NCBI RefSeq assembly: GCF_000154845.1
Contig: NZ_DS981439.1
Coordinates: 18,609 to 82,608, forward strand
From: Phocaeicola coprocola DSM 17136
GTDB lineage: Bacteria > Bacteroidota > Bacteroidia > Bacteroidales > Bacteroidaceae
Direction of reading: 5' to 3'
Length of the DNA: 64,000 bases
The notes beneath the pieces were generated by a model. The model was not told the DNA's origin. It searched no databases and saw nothing but the letters and a program-made list of their open reading frames with translations. The position numbers were made by a program, and so were the translations under genes. Shown here one piece after another: positions 36,118 through 44,503 of the stretch; position 1 is the first letter of the stretch, and each line of letters starts with the position of its first letter.

Positions 36118-38217
36118 TTATTTCCGTTTGTTCCTCTTTCCCTGCCTGGGAGTATCGCGCGGTTCGAAAACGAACGAGGTCTTGAACTGGTCATCGAGCG
36201 TGAGGGCCGCGTCGAACGTTCCGCCGCCGTTTTTGACGAATCCCCGGATCGTGCCGGTTTTGCCTTTGGTCAGCAGTTCCGCGAGCTGCTTGTCGGTCAG
36301 CTCCTTGCGGCCCACGGTTCTCCATACGGTCAGGCCGCAATCGGGATTCTGACACTTGGCGAGTTTGGGATAGAACACCACGGGCCTGCCGCAACGCGGG
36401 CAGGCTGTGTCACTCTCCGCGCCGTCGATTCTTGCTTCCAGCAGTTCTTTGGCGATTTGCGAGGTGAAGACCTCGATACCGCGATGGAACGTCGGGGCGT
36501 CCATCTCCCCGGTGGCGATCTTCGAGAGGGCCAGTTCCCAGCCGCCCGTCATGGCGACATCGGCAATCTTCTTGTCCCTGACCACGGCATACACGGCCAG
36601 TCCCTTGTCCGTGGGTACAAGCGACTTTTTCTCTCGCCTGACATACTCGCGGGCAAAGAGCGTTTCGATGATGGCGGCACGGGTGGCGGGCGTGCCGATG
36701 CCGGCATCTTTCATCGCCTCGCGTTCGGCCTCGTCGGACAGTTCGCGTCCGGCGGTTTCCATCGCCGCCAGCAGGCTCGATTCCGTGTGAAGGGGGCGCG
36801 GCCGGGTCTGTTTCTGTTCCGTGCCGCATCCTTTGACGGGCAGCTCGTCGCCTTGCACGATGTCGGGAAGGAGGGTCATGTCCTCCTCTTTCTCTTCGAC
36901 AGGTTCATTCAGGACGGCCCGCCAGCCCGTCTCGACCATGATACTGCCGCGGGCCGTGAAATCATGTCCCGCGCTTTGCAGGGTAAGGAAAGTGTTTTCT
37001 TTCACGCAGGCCCCGGAAAAGGTTTCGAGCATCCGCCCCGCGACCATCTCATAGACGATGCGGTGGTCGGCATCCAGTTCGGAGGGGAGGTTCTCGGTGG
37101 GAAGCAGCGCGTGGTGGTCGGCGATCTTTTCGTTGTCCACGCTTCGGCGGGAGAGAGATGCGGTATCCATCCTGCCCGCGTATTCCGCGAAACGGGGATA
37201 GCGTGTCATGTTCCCGATGAGTGCCGGAATCTCCTCGGCCACATCTTCCGATATATAGCGTGAGCCGGTACGGGGATAAGTGATGAACTTCTTCTCGTAA
37301 AGCGACTGGGCGATGTCGAGCGTTTTTTCTGCCGAAAAACCATACCGGCTGTTGGCCTCTTTTTGGAGTGTCGTCAGGTCGTACAAGAGAGGCGGCTGTT
37401 CCCTGGCCTCCTTGCGCTCCACGTTCACGACGCGTACCGTTCGGACGCCGATAACTTCGGCGCGGGCTGCTTCCGCCTTCTCCCTGCCGTCGAATTTCTC
37501 CGTGGAGAGGACGGTGAACTCCGTGCCCTCCTTTGCCGTGGAGAGCTTCAGCCGGAAATAGGTGGCGGGCTTGAACGCCTTGTTCTCCAGGTAACGGGAG
37601 CAGATGATCGCCAGCGTGGGGGTCTGCACCCGTCCGAGCGACCAGACGCCCCGCCCGGCAGCCACGGCAAGCGCTTGCGAGGCGTTGATACCGACGATCC
37701 AGTCGGCTTCGCTGCGGGCTTTGGCCGAGAGGTAAAGGTTGTCGTATTCGTTGCCGGGGCGGAGGTGTTGTAACCCCTCGCGGATGGCCCGGTCGGTCAG
37801 GCTGCTGATCCATAACCGCACGAAAGGGGTGCGGCATTCCAGGTAAGAGTAGATGTAGCGGAAGATCAGCTCACCTTCACGCCCCGCGTCGGTCGCGACG
37901 ATGATGCGCTCGGCCATGCCGAACAATTCCCGGAGAATACCGAGCTGCTTCACGACACCCGGGTCGGCCTTATACTCTTTACCCTCCCGAACCTGCCGGG
38001 GCAGGAGGATGAACGATGATGGCAGGATAGGCAGGTTTTCCCGGCGGAAACCCGCGATGCCGTACTGTTGGGGCATTGCCAGCCCGACCAGGTGGCCGAA
38101 GGCCCAGGTTACGGCGTAGCCGTTTCCCTCGATAAAACCGTCTTTACGGTTCGTGGCTCCCACGATGGCGGCGATCTCACGCGCCACCGAGGGCTTTTCT
38201 GCGATAATTACTTGCAT
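36118..38217 (-). CDS. topB: DNA topoisomerase III (TopB), module 1
   Basis: 699 residues. Toprim domain at the N-terminus (IIAEKPSVAREIA; ATDAGREGELIFRYIY), catalytic Tyr314 in FITYPRTGSRY, and a C-terminal zinc ribbon (ACPRCGRPVVFYPK ... CQNPDCGLTVW). Type IA enzymes pass single strands and resolve recombination or replication intermediates; in CTnDOT the Exc protein is a topoisomerase III needed for excision. A second, diverged copy lies at 54587-56674 with Tyr at the same position. Confidence 0.93.
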   Translation of the reverse strand: MQVIIAEKPSVAREIAAIVGATNRKDGFIEGNGYAVTWAFGHLVGLAMPQQYGIAGFRRENLPILPSSFILLPRQVREGKEYKADPGVVKQLGILRELFGMAERIIVATDAGREGELIFRYIYSYLECRTPFVRLWISSLTDRAIREGLQHLRPGNEYDNLYLSAKARSEADWIVGINASQALAVAAGRGVWSLGRVQTPTLAIICSRYLENKAFKPATYFRLKLSTAKEGTEFTVLSTEKFDGREKAEAARAEVIGVRTVRVVNVERKEAREQPPLLYDLTTLQKEANSRYGFSAEKTLDIAQSLYEKKFITYPRTGSRYISEDVAEEIPALIGNMTRYPRFAEYAGRMDTASLSRRSVDNEKIADHHALLPTENLPSELDADHRIVYEMVAGRMLETFSGACVKENTFLTLQSAGHDFTARGSIMVETGWRAVLNEPVEEKEEDMTLLPDIVQGDELPVKGCGTEQKQTRPRPLHTESSLLAAMETAGRELSDEAEREAMKDAGIGTPATRAAIIETLFAREYVRREKKSLVPTDKGLAVYAVVRDKKIADVAMTGGWELALSKIATGEMDAPTFHRGIEVFTSQIAKELLEARIDGAESDTACPRCGRPVVFYPKLAKCQNPDCGLTVWRTVGRKELTDKQLAELLTKGKTGTIRGFVKNGGGTFDAALTLDDQFKTSFVFEPRDTPRQGKRNKRK

Positions 38218-38232
38218 GATGATTCGGATTTT

Positions 38233-38448
38233 TCAGTGGTTGTTTTCTTGTAGTTCTTCTTCTTTCTCTTTTTCCGGACGGGCGATCAGCCGGCGGTCGT
38301 AATAGACATGGTTGCCGTTCCCGTCGTAATACTGCCGTCCGTCGTCCGCCTCCTCCGGGGGGCTGCGTTTACCCGGCCGGAGGTACAAGGCGGCCAGCGC
38401 CGCGATCAGGAGCGGCATGGCTCCGGCCTGCATGTAGAACCATTTCAT
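38233..38448 (-). CDS. Small membrane protein between DUF3945 and topB genes
   Basis: 71 residues with one N-terminal helix (about 5-24, MQAGAMPLLIAALAALYL) and a hydrophilic tail with NGNHVYYDRR. It is separated by 3 nt from the DUF3945 gene and 15 nt from topB, so it is part of this operon. Module 2 lacks it. Function unknown. Confidence 0.6.
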   Translation of the reverse strand: MKWFYMQAGAMPLLIAALAALYLRPGKRSPPEEADDGRQYYDGNGNHVYYDRRLIARPEKEKEEELQENNH

Positions 38449-38451
38449 ACG

Positions 38452-39909
38452 TTATACCTTGACACCTTTGGAGTTGCTCTTTTTGCTGCTGCGGTAATTT
38501 TTCTTCTGCGTCGGGGTGGCTTCCTGCTGTCCCTGCTTGAGCGGCTCTTTCACACCTTTGACCGCTTCGACGGTCTTGCCCTCGGAATTGACGGCGACCT
38601 GGGTACGGCTTTCAACGGCGGGTTTGACCTCCGCTCCCTGCCGTTTCGCACGGTCGGGATTCCAGCGGAAGAAGTCCATCTTGTTACGCTCGAAGTTGGG
38701 CTTGACCCAGGCGTTGAACGGCTCACCCTGCCCGTCCTTGACCATGCCCTTGATGTAGAAAGCCTTGACATCCGCCCGCTTGGAGGGATCATTCACCGCT
38801 TCCGTCCACTGGTCATAAGCCTCTTTGGGCACGGAGGCTTTGAGGATTGTCCGGTGAATCGTGAGCGTGGGCTGTCGTTCGGAGGCCGTAGTTTCCTGCC
38901 GTCCGTTTTTCTCGGCGGCCTTCTGACGGTAAATCTCCTTGTTCTCCTGGGCGTAGCGGTTGCGATCCAAACCGTCGTAGGTAAAGGAATAGTTACGTTC
39001 GGCCGCGTCGATTTGGATATAGGCATCCCGCTTATAACCCGCGCGGGTGGTATATCCTTCGAGCAACACCTTGCCGCCGCCGTAGAAATCCATCTGCTTG
39101 CCTTCCGAGAGGTCGGCCTCCTTGATGCGGGCACGTTTTTCGAGTAGCGAAACGGGCATGGGTTCCAGCGTGTTCGTCCATTTGTCTATCGACACGTAGC
39201 AGGGCGTGAGCTTGCCCGGCTCCAGCTCCAGGTCGATCACTTTCCCGGCGTGGCGGGTGTTCATCAGGTTCGTTTTCGCCTCCTCGTCGAGCAGCACCCC
39301 GTGGAAGGGGGCGTCGAGGTCGGGCCGTTCCTGCCAGTAATGCGGCACGACGCGCAGCGAGCCGTCCGCCTGCTCTTCGAGCGACACGCGCCCTTTGGTG
39401 GAAACACGCATCCCGTTCTCCAGTTCGGGGTTCATCTCCACCAGCCCGTTGGATTTATGTCCGTAAGACATGGCTTTCAGGTGCGGCTCGATGTCCTCCA
39501 TGCGGATACCTTTCTTCTCCATATCCGCCAGGTCTATCTTCGTGACGTCCAGCGGCTCGAACTGCCGCTGCTCCTGCGTCTGGAGCCGTTCGGAGGGGTC
39601 GATACGGTAATTTTCCAGAATCTCCGGGTCGAAGTCGATGCGGATAAGTTTGTTCAGGGCATTCTCCGTCATGACGAAGATACCCGTGTGGACGGGGTTC
39701 TGGGCCTGTTCCATGAACTTTTTGAAGAAGGCTTCGAGGGCTGAATCCTGCGTGTTCACGTTCAGCAGGCTCGCCACGTTCTGATCCGTGGGGTCGGCGG
39801 TCTGGATATTGCCGTCCCGATCCACGCCGGTAACGGCTTGCAGTCGTCCGTCGTCGGCATTCTGAACGAGCATGACTTGTTTAGCGTCGTTCTTTACGTT
39901 TTCGTCCAT
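38452..39909 (-). CDS. DUF4099/DUF3945 protein, module 1
   Basis: 485 residues. An N-terminal VMLVQNADDGRLQAVTGVDRDGNIQT block, a central DFDPEILENYRIDP region, and repeats of the DUF3945 type (FHGVLLDEEAKTNLMNTRHAGKVIDLEL; CYVSIDKWTNTLEPMPV) followed by a basic, low-complexity tail. These proteins nearly always pair with topB on Bacteroides elements; their biochemical role is unknown. First gene of the leftward operon. Confidence 0.82.
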   Translation of the reverse strand: MDENVKNDAKQVMLVQNADDGRLQAVTGVDRDGNIQTADPTDQNVASLLNVNTQDSALEAFFKKFMEQAQNPVHTGIFVMTENALNKLIRIDFDPEILENYRIDPSERLQTQEQRQFEPLDVTKIDLADMEKKGIRMEDIEPHLKAMSYGHKSNGLVEMNPELENGMRVSTKGRVSLEEQADGSLRVVPHYWQERPDLDAPFHGVLLDEEAKTNLMNTRHAGKVIDLELEPGKLTPCYVSIDKWTNTLEPMPVSLLEKRARIKEADLSEGKQMDFYGGGKVLLEGYTTRAGYKRDAYIQIDAAERNYSFTYDGLDRNRYAQENKEIYRQKAAEKNGRQETTASERQPTLTIHRTILKASVPKEAYDQWTEAVNDPSKRADVKAFYIKGMVKDGQGEPFNAWVKPNFERNKMDFFRWNPDRAKRQGAEVKPAVESRTQVAVNSEGKTVEAVKGVKEPLKQGQQEATPTQKKNYRSSKKSNSKGVKV

Positions 39910-40162
39910 AATTACGAGTGTTTTTAGTTAGCACCAATAGCGATGCGGGAACGAAAGTAAGGGGAACCGGCTGAACGTAAAAGAGTTGGAAAGGCAATGG
40001 AAGCATCGGGCACAGAAGTGGCCGCTTGTGGCGCAGGGCAGAGGAAATCGGAGAAACGGAGTGCCGGGAAGGACGGATTTGGCAGAGGGTATTTTCGTGG
40101 CTCCTCACCTTATTGTCAGGTAGTCGGGATCTATTGTTAAATGTCAATAAAGCGCATGGATA
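39910..40162. other. Non-coding gap between the DUF3945 gene and the recombinase
   Basis: The start of the leftward operon lies at its left edge, with a weak leftward box TACTTTCG near 39956. No gene is seen in the rest. Confidence 0.4.
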
Positions 40163-40199
40163 ACCCGTGTTTTTTTATAAATTTGCGAAAACGGGTTTC
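40163..40199 (+). promoter_or_regulatory. Recombinase promoter with overlapping inverted repeat
   Basis: TAAATTTG at 40178-40185 is a good -7 box, 36 nt before the ATG. It is bracketed by AACCCGT (about 40162) and ACGGGTT (about 40191), an inverted repeat that could be an operator for autoregulation. No TTTG -33 box is present. Confidence 0.45.
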
Positions 40200-40221
40200 A
40201 ATATCCGACAAAACGTGAGGC

Positions 40222-41340
40222 ATGGAAATATATACCCCAAAAACCAAGATCAAACTTTCTCCGGTGATAAGAAACGGGAGAGAATTTGTCGAAGTGACTT
40301 TCGGTAATGACAATGACATCCGCTTGTCGCTGTCGAAGGAAGAAAACGTACTGCTTGTCGGCGGCAGGGCTTATCTGCCGGCAGAAGATTTCGTGCTTGC
40401 CGAGTTCTTCGACCGCTATGTGAAAATGGCGTTTATAGACTATTCTGCCATCAAGGAAACCGCCCCCCGTAAAGAGGAAGACAAACGGCCGCCACTGCCG
40501 GAAGGCTATCTGGAAAAACTTCAGCAAGTGCGTTACAGTGACCATACCGTAAGGGTATATACCTCCTATTTCCGCGATTTCCAACAGCATTTCGAGGGGC
40601 GTAAGATTGAAACGGTTACCCCCGGCGAGATAAACGACTACCTGCTGTATCTCATCCACGAGAAAAACATATCCTCCTGCCAGCAAAACCAGCGTATCAA
40701 CGCCATCAAGTTCTATTACGAGAAAGTTCTCGGTCAGGAACGGCGGTGTTACAAGGTGAACCGTGCCAAACGGGAGAAGACGCTGCCCGACGTGTTGAGC
40801 AAGGAGGAAATAAAGAAGATACTCGACGCGACGGTGACAGACCTGCGCTTCTTCTGCATGTTCTCCATACTCTATTCCGCAGGATTGCGCATCAGCGAAC
40901 TGCTGGAACTGAAACCCGGCGACATCAACGAATCCCGCTCCCTGATACGGGTGCGGCAGGGTAAAGGAAAAAAAGACCGCTACACCCTGCTATCAAAACC
41001 GTTGATGAAAAAGCTGACGGAATATAACAGACTATACAAACCGAAAGTGTGGCTCTTTGAACACAGACCGGGCGAACCTTTCACCGAGAGTATCGTGTCG
41101 AAACGGCTGAAGGCAGCGGCCCGGGAAGCGGGAATCACGAAACGGATTTATCCGCACCTGCTGCGCCATTCGTTCGCCACCCACCTGTTGGAGCAAGGAA
41201 CCGACATCAAGATAGTGAAAGAGCTTATGGGACATAACAACATCAAGACAACGGAAAGGTATGTCCACATAGCCGACACTTTCAAAAGCAATATCAAAAG
41301 CCCGTTGGACGATCTGTTGATGGAGGAAGACGAGGTCTGA
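40222..41340 (+). CDS. Tyrosine recombinase of the rAID cassette array
   Basis: 372 residues. Catalytic set: Arg223 (YSAGLRISE), Lys248 (QGKGKKDRY), His312 and Arg315 (HLLRHSFATHLL), His338 (MGHNN) and Tyr347 (TERYVHI). The C-terminus has the IKSPLDDLL motif found in XerC/D-like and integron-type recombinases. About 90 extra N-terminal residues precede the SAM-like DNA-binding domain. It lacks the roughly 20-residue insertion that marks integron IntI between the Lys and HxxR regions. The gene leads twelve cassettes separated by attC-like sites, as in recombinase-associated acquired interbacterial defence (rAID) clusters of Bacteroidales. Confidence 0.88.
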   Translation: MEIYTPKTKIKLSPVIRNGREFVEVTFGNDNDIRLSLSKEENVLLVGGRAYLPAEDFVLAEFFDRYVKMAFIDYSAIKETAPRKEEDKRPPLPEGYLEKLQQVRYSDHTVRVYTSYFRDFQQHFEGRKIETVTPGEINDYLLYLIHEKNISSCQQNQRINAIKFYYEKVLGQERRCYKVNRAKREKTLPDVLSKEEIKKILDATVTDLRFFCMFSILYSAGLRISELLELKPGDINESRSLIRVRQGKGKKDRYTLLSKPLMKKLTEYNRLYKPKVWLFEHRPGEPFTESIVSKRLKAAAREAGITKRIYPHLLRHSFATHLLEQGTDIKIVKELMGHNNIKTTERYVHIADTFKSNIKSPLDDLLMEEDEV

Positions 41341-41352
41341 TACTTAAAGAAA

Positions 41353-41391
41353 ATAACAGCCAAATCGGCTGATAGTATAACGTTATGTGCC
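41353..41391 (+). other. attI-like site before the first cassette
   Basis: Starts TAACAGCC, contains a CAGCC / GGCTG hairpin, and ends in the palindrome ATAACGTTAT (41377-41386). Later sites start TAACAA and end CATTA; here CGTTA takes the place of CATTA. Position between recombinase and first cassette fits an insertion site. Confidence 0.5.
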
Positions 41392-41412
41392 ACAAAAAAA
41401 GAAAATGAGAAT

Positions 41413-41943
41413 ATGAAACAAGAATTTGAAGGTTTTGATTTTACAAACTTTTGGGATGATAATTACTATGCCCGCAAGGAGTATATCAGTGATGCCCCAA
41501 CTGATGAATTGATAGCTGATGTAGAGAAAGAATTAGGATACAAGTTGCCAGCTTCCTATATATGGCTGATGAAGCAGCATAATGGAGGCATCCCTTTCAA
41601 TACATGCTTCCCTACTGATTCACCCACAAATTGGGCTGAAGACCATATTGCTATAACTGGCATTTACGGTATAGGTAGGGAAAAGGACTATTCACTATGT
41701 GGAGAAATTGGCAGTCAGTTTATGATTGATGAATGGGGATATCCGGAAATAGGTGTGGCTATTTGTGACTGTCCGAGTGCTGGGCATGATATGATTTTCT
41801 TGGATTATCGAGAATGTGGTCCATTCGGAGAACCAAAAGTTGTGCATATCGATCAAGAATCAGATTTCAAAATAACTACATTAGCAGAAAATTTTGAGGA
41901 TTTTATACGAGGGCTTGAAAATGCTGAGAAATATGAGGAATAG
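41413..41943 (+). CDS. Cassette 1: SMI1/KNR4 (SUKH) immunity protein
   Basis: 176 residues. The pattern TDELIADVEKELGYKLPASYIWLMKQHNGGIPF ... DEWGYPEIGVAICDCPSAGHDMIFLDYRECGPFGEPKVVHIDQE is the SUKH/SMI1-KNR4 fold, common among immunity proteins to polymorphic toxins. It would bind and neutralise a cognate toxin in the cytoplasm. First cassette after the recombinase, likely the most recently captured if insertion is at the recombinase end. Confidence 0.9.
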   Translation: MKQEFEGFDFTNFWDDNYYARKEYISDAPTDELIADVEKELGYKLPASYIWLMKQHNGGIPFNTCFPTDSPTNWAEDHIAITGIYGIGREKDYSLCGEIGSQFMIDEWGYPEIGVAICDCPSAGHDMIFLDYRECGPFGEPKVVHIDQESDFKITTLAENFEDFIRGLENAEKYEE

Positions 41944-41956
41944 TAAGTAAGGCACA

Positions 41957-42005
41957 TAACAAGCGGAAGAATCTCCCTAAATGGTCGATTATCCGCCGAA
42001 CATTA
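41957..42005 (+). repeat. Cassette recombination site S1
   Basis: 49 bp, TAACAAGCGGAAGAATC ... GATTATCCGCCGAACATTA: GCGGA/TCCGC and AATC/GATT pair with bulges. Nearly identical to S2. Confidence 0.75.
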
Positions 42006-42028
42006 TCGTCATTAAAATAAAAACGAAC

Positions 42029-42616
42029 ATGGAGAAAGGAATAAAAAGAATTGAGCAGAATGGTGTTCACGTTGCATATCTTACTTGTCCTCAAATCAAA
42101 TTGAACAAGTATAAAAATGCAACCATGTTATCGTTGTGGCATATTAAAGGCAACTCAATGGATTTTATTTTGGATATGCCCGAATTGCAAGATATCAGGA
42201 TGTATTCGTGTAAATTCAATGACTATACAGCATTAAACAAATTGACACATCTAAAGAGATTATGTATTAATGGTATTGCCACAAAAGAAGAGCAAACATT
42301 TGATTATATAGCCAATCTTTCTCCTTTAGAAGAACTAATCATTTGTAACATAAAACCGTTTAGCAAATTCCCCAATTTATCGAACTTACATAGTTTATAT
42401 TGGTTATTTATTTGGGAATGTAAAAATTTAGTTGATATAAAAAACATTGCCGATATTCCCAATTTGCGTGTATTTGATTGGTGTTGTTCTCAATTAAAGC
42501 CTACTGAATTGGAATTTGTAATGCAAAAAGACAGTATTCAAAAAGTTGCTGCTCAATTTGGAGGAAAGAGGTTAAATGAAGAATTTAAATCATTATTAAT
42601 GAAGTACAATTTATGA
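42029..42616 (+). CDS. Cassette 2: leucine-rich-repeat-like protein
   Basis: 195 residues from ATG 42029 (the longer frame would begin inside the site). Repeats of LxxL type are visible (LTHLKRLCINGI, LSPLEELIICNI, LSNLHSLYWLFI, IPNLRVFDW), so it is probably a small LRR-like protein. Its place in an immunity array suggests toxin binding. AT-rich. Confidence 0.7.
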   Translation: MEKGIKRIEQNGVHVAYLTCPQIKLNKYKNATMLSLWHIKGNSMDFILDMPELQDIRMYSCKFNDYTALNKLTHLKRLCINGIATKEEQTFDYIANLSPLEELIICNIKPFSKFPNLSNLHSLYWLFIWECKNLVDIKNIADIPNLRVFDWCCSQLKPTELEFVMQKDSIQKVAAQFGGKRLNEEFKSLLMKYNL

Positions 42617-42619
42617 CGA

Positions 42620-42667
42620 TAACAAGCGGATGAATCTCCCTAACGGTCGATTATCTGCCGGACATTA
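42620..42667 (+). repeat. Cassette recombination site S2
   Basis: 48 bp, TAACAAGCGGATGAATC ... GATTATCTGCCGGACATTA; same class as S1 with small stem changes. Confidence 0.75.
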
Positions 42668-42693
42668 GTCGCTTGAAAAATAAAAAAAAGAAA

Positions 42694-43590
42694 ATGAGTA
42701 AGATAATGATATGGGTCGGTCAATTCGATTCCGAAGCTGACTTTGAGAAATATATGGATCAATCGGCTTTCCGTCAATGGTGGAAAGATTATGATGAAGA
42801 CAATAAGGAACTTCGTTGCCAGTTCTGTAAGGAGCTTGGTGTAATGAGCTATGATGAGGATTTTCTTATTATGAAATTCACATCTGACGGCTTGGCAGGA
42901 TTACTTAACCTTATTCCTGCTGATACCCAAAAGATAAGTCTGTCGATAGCTGATAAAAATATTACAATGGCAAATGCTGTTATCTGCTATAATTGTCGTG
43001 AGGGTATATCTCCTAAGAAGGCAGAGAATACCACAACCATGACTTATCTTGGTACGTTTGAGTTTGAACTGTCGCCTGAAGGAATGCAAGGGTCTAATGC
43101 TGGATTAGAATATATGATTTGGATTGGCACAACCGATAAAAGTAGGGAAGAATTTATGGAGTATTTCAATCAAGATGAATACATGAAAGAAATACGAGAT
43201 TACGAAGAAGGTCGTACAAAGAAACGCCCAAATCCCGACCATCGCTGTCAGTTCTGCAAGGACATAGGAATTAAGTTCTATTACCCAGAATTTTTGAAAG
43301 TGGAAATTTTGGATCATCTTGAGAATCCATTTGAAATGGTAAAAAGGATGATAAACAATCAATTTGTGCCTGATTGGGTAATTGAACTCTACGTCAAGGA
43401 AGAACATGTATCAGCATCGAATTGTATAGTCTGCTATATTCCTAATGGATTTAAAGATAAAAAGAAAAATCAGAACATCTATATAAAGAAAAAAAGTTAC
43501 GATGATTCTGATGTTCCCAAAAAACATATTGAGGAATTAGTAGATTACAACGGCATTAAATATCTTGAATGGTTTAAAGCCGAAGGATAA
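42694..43590 (+). CDS. Cassette 3: tandem Imm22-like immunity protein
   Basis: 298 residues from ATG 42694. Two related halves: IMIWVGQFDSEADFEKYM ... CQFCKELGVMSYDEDF and YMIWIGTTDKSREEFMEYF ... CQFCKDIGIKFYYPEF. Each resembles the Imm22 immunity family (an IWVG start and a later DED/YYPE block). The duplication within one frame may broaden or dimerise toxin binding. Cytoplasmic. Confidence 0.75.
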   Translation: MSKIMIWVGQFDSEADFEKYMDQSAFRQWWKDYDEDNKELRCQFCKELGVMSYDEDFLIMKFTSDGLAGLLNLIPADTQKISLSIADKNITMANAVICYNCREGISPKKAENTTTMTYLGTFEFELSPEGMQGSNAGLEYMIWIGTTDKSREEFMEYFNQDEYMKEIRDYEEGRTKKRPNPDHRCQFCKDIGIKFYYPEFLKVEILDHLENPFEMVKRMINNQFVPDWVIELYVKEEHVSASNCIVCYIPNGFKDKKKNQNIYIKKKSYDDSDVPKKHIEELVDYNGIKYLEWFKAEG

Positions 43591-43698
43591 TTATAATGGT
43601 ATAGATTAGGTCGTCTATCTGCCATAACCTTTTATGGTAAAGATGATAAAAATATGAGCAGCTAATAGTTGAGTTGAAAAAAGAACAAATTGTGCGAC
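43591..43698 (+). other. Remnant of a decayed cassette or site
   Basis: The expected TAACAA start is missing after cassette 3. AGGTCGTCTATCTGCC (about 43608) resembles the right half of sites S1/S2 (GGTCGATTATCTGCC), and no gene remains before S3. Probably a deleted cassette. Confidence 0.4.
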
Positions 43699-43750
43699 TA
43701 ACAAGCGGCTTAACCTCCCCTGAAAAAGGTCGGTTAGCCACCAAACATTA
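43699..43750 (+). repeat. Cassette recombination site S3
   Basis: 52 bp, TAACAAGCGGCTTAACC ... GGTTAGCCACCAAACATTA; stem GGCT.AACC / GGTTAGCC. Same class as S5. Confidence 0.75.
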
Positions 43751-43771
43751 TCGACCTGAAAAGAACAAGAA

Positions 43772-44446
43772 ATGAAACCAAGAGATATATTTATTAAAGC
43801 CTGCAATGAGATAGCTATTCCTTTTATCGCAATGGGATTTAAGCCGTCTAAAAATGGACAATGTTTGAAAAAGATTTCAAAAGACAAAAATTTGACTTTT
43901 GAAATATGGTTTCGTTCAAGTGTATATAATTCATCTTGTAGTGTGGCTATATATCCACTGATTACGATTACCTGTAAAAACTTGAAAAAGTGGGTGCAAG
44001 AAGAGAATCTCAATGTCAATGATGATGGCTTAGTATATCATAATCATATTGGATACCTATCGCCAATAAATCAATATCAATCTTGGGATCTTGCCGGACT
44101 AAGCTATGCTCCATCAGTAAAAACAATAATTGATTTACTTGAAAAATATGCTTGTCCGATATTTGATTTATTTGAGAATAGACAAATGGCTATTGACTTC
44201 ATTATGCAACATGGCTGTTGTTTCAATCAATACACGAAAGACTCTCTCCTTGCCCTGCCATATATGTTGAGATATGGTGAAAAGGAACAAGCCGAGAACT
44301 ACTTCAATCATTACATACATTCAAGTAAATGTCGAAATAGATTTGTAAAAGCCTATTCTCAATTAGAAAAGAATGAAGTAATTGATTGTGGATTAGATAA
44401 TCGTTTCGTAATACTTGCATATAGTCAAAAACTAAAAATAAAATAG
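43772..44446 (+). CDS. Cassette 4: predicted immunity protein, DUF4304-like
   Basis: 224 residues, soluble: MKPRDIFIKACNEIAIPFIAMGFKPSKNGQCLKKISKDKN... The start (a helix, then xGFKPxxxGxxLKK, then beta strands) resembles DUF4304-type proteins, which occur in toxin-immunity loci. The link is weak; the array position is the stronger hint. AT-rich. Confidence 0.6.
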   Translation: MKPRDIFIKACNEIAIPFIAMGFKPSKNGQCLKKISKDKNLTFEIWFRSSVYNSSCSVAIYPLITITCKNLKKWVQEENLNVNDDGLVYHNHIGYLSPINQYQSWDLAGLSYAPSVKTIIDLLEKYACPIFDLFENRQMAIDFIMQHGCCFNQYTKDSLLALPYMLRYGEKEQAENYFNHYIHSSKCRNRFVKAYSQLEKNEVIDCGLDNRFVILAYSQKLKIK

Positions 44447-44451
44447 GTCGA

Positions 44452-44497
44452 TAACAAACAGATGAAACTTTTAAGGTGGTTTATCCGCCGAACATTA
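44452..44497 (+). repeat. Cassette recombination site S4
   Basis: 46 bp, TAACAAACAGATGAAAC ... GGTTTATCCGCCGAACATTA; right half like S1, left half different, so possibly recombinant. Confidence 0.65.
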
Positions 44498-44503
44498 TAT
44501 GCC

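Noticed and set aside
40222..41340. Calling the recombinase a true integron IntI
   Set aside because: The IntI-specific insertion is missing and the sites do not end in the GTTRRRY core of attC, so I use rAID-type recombinase instead.
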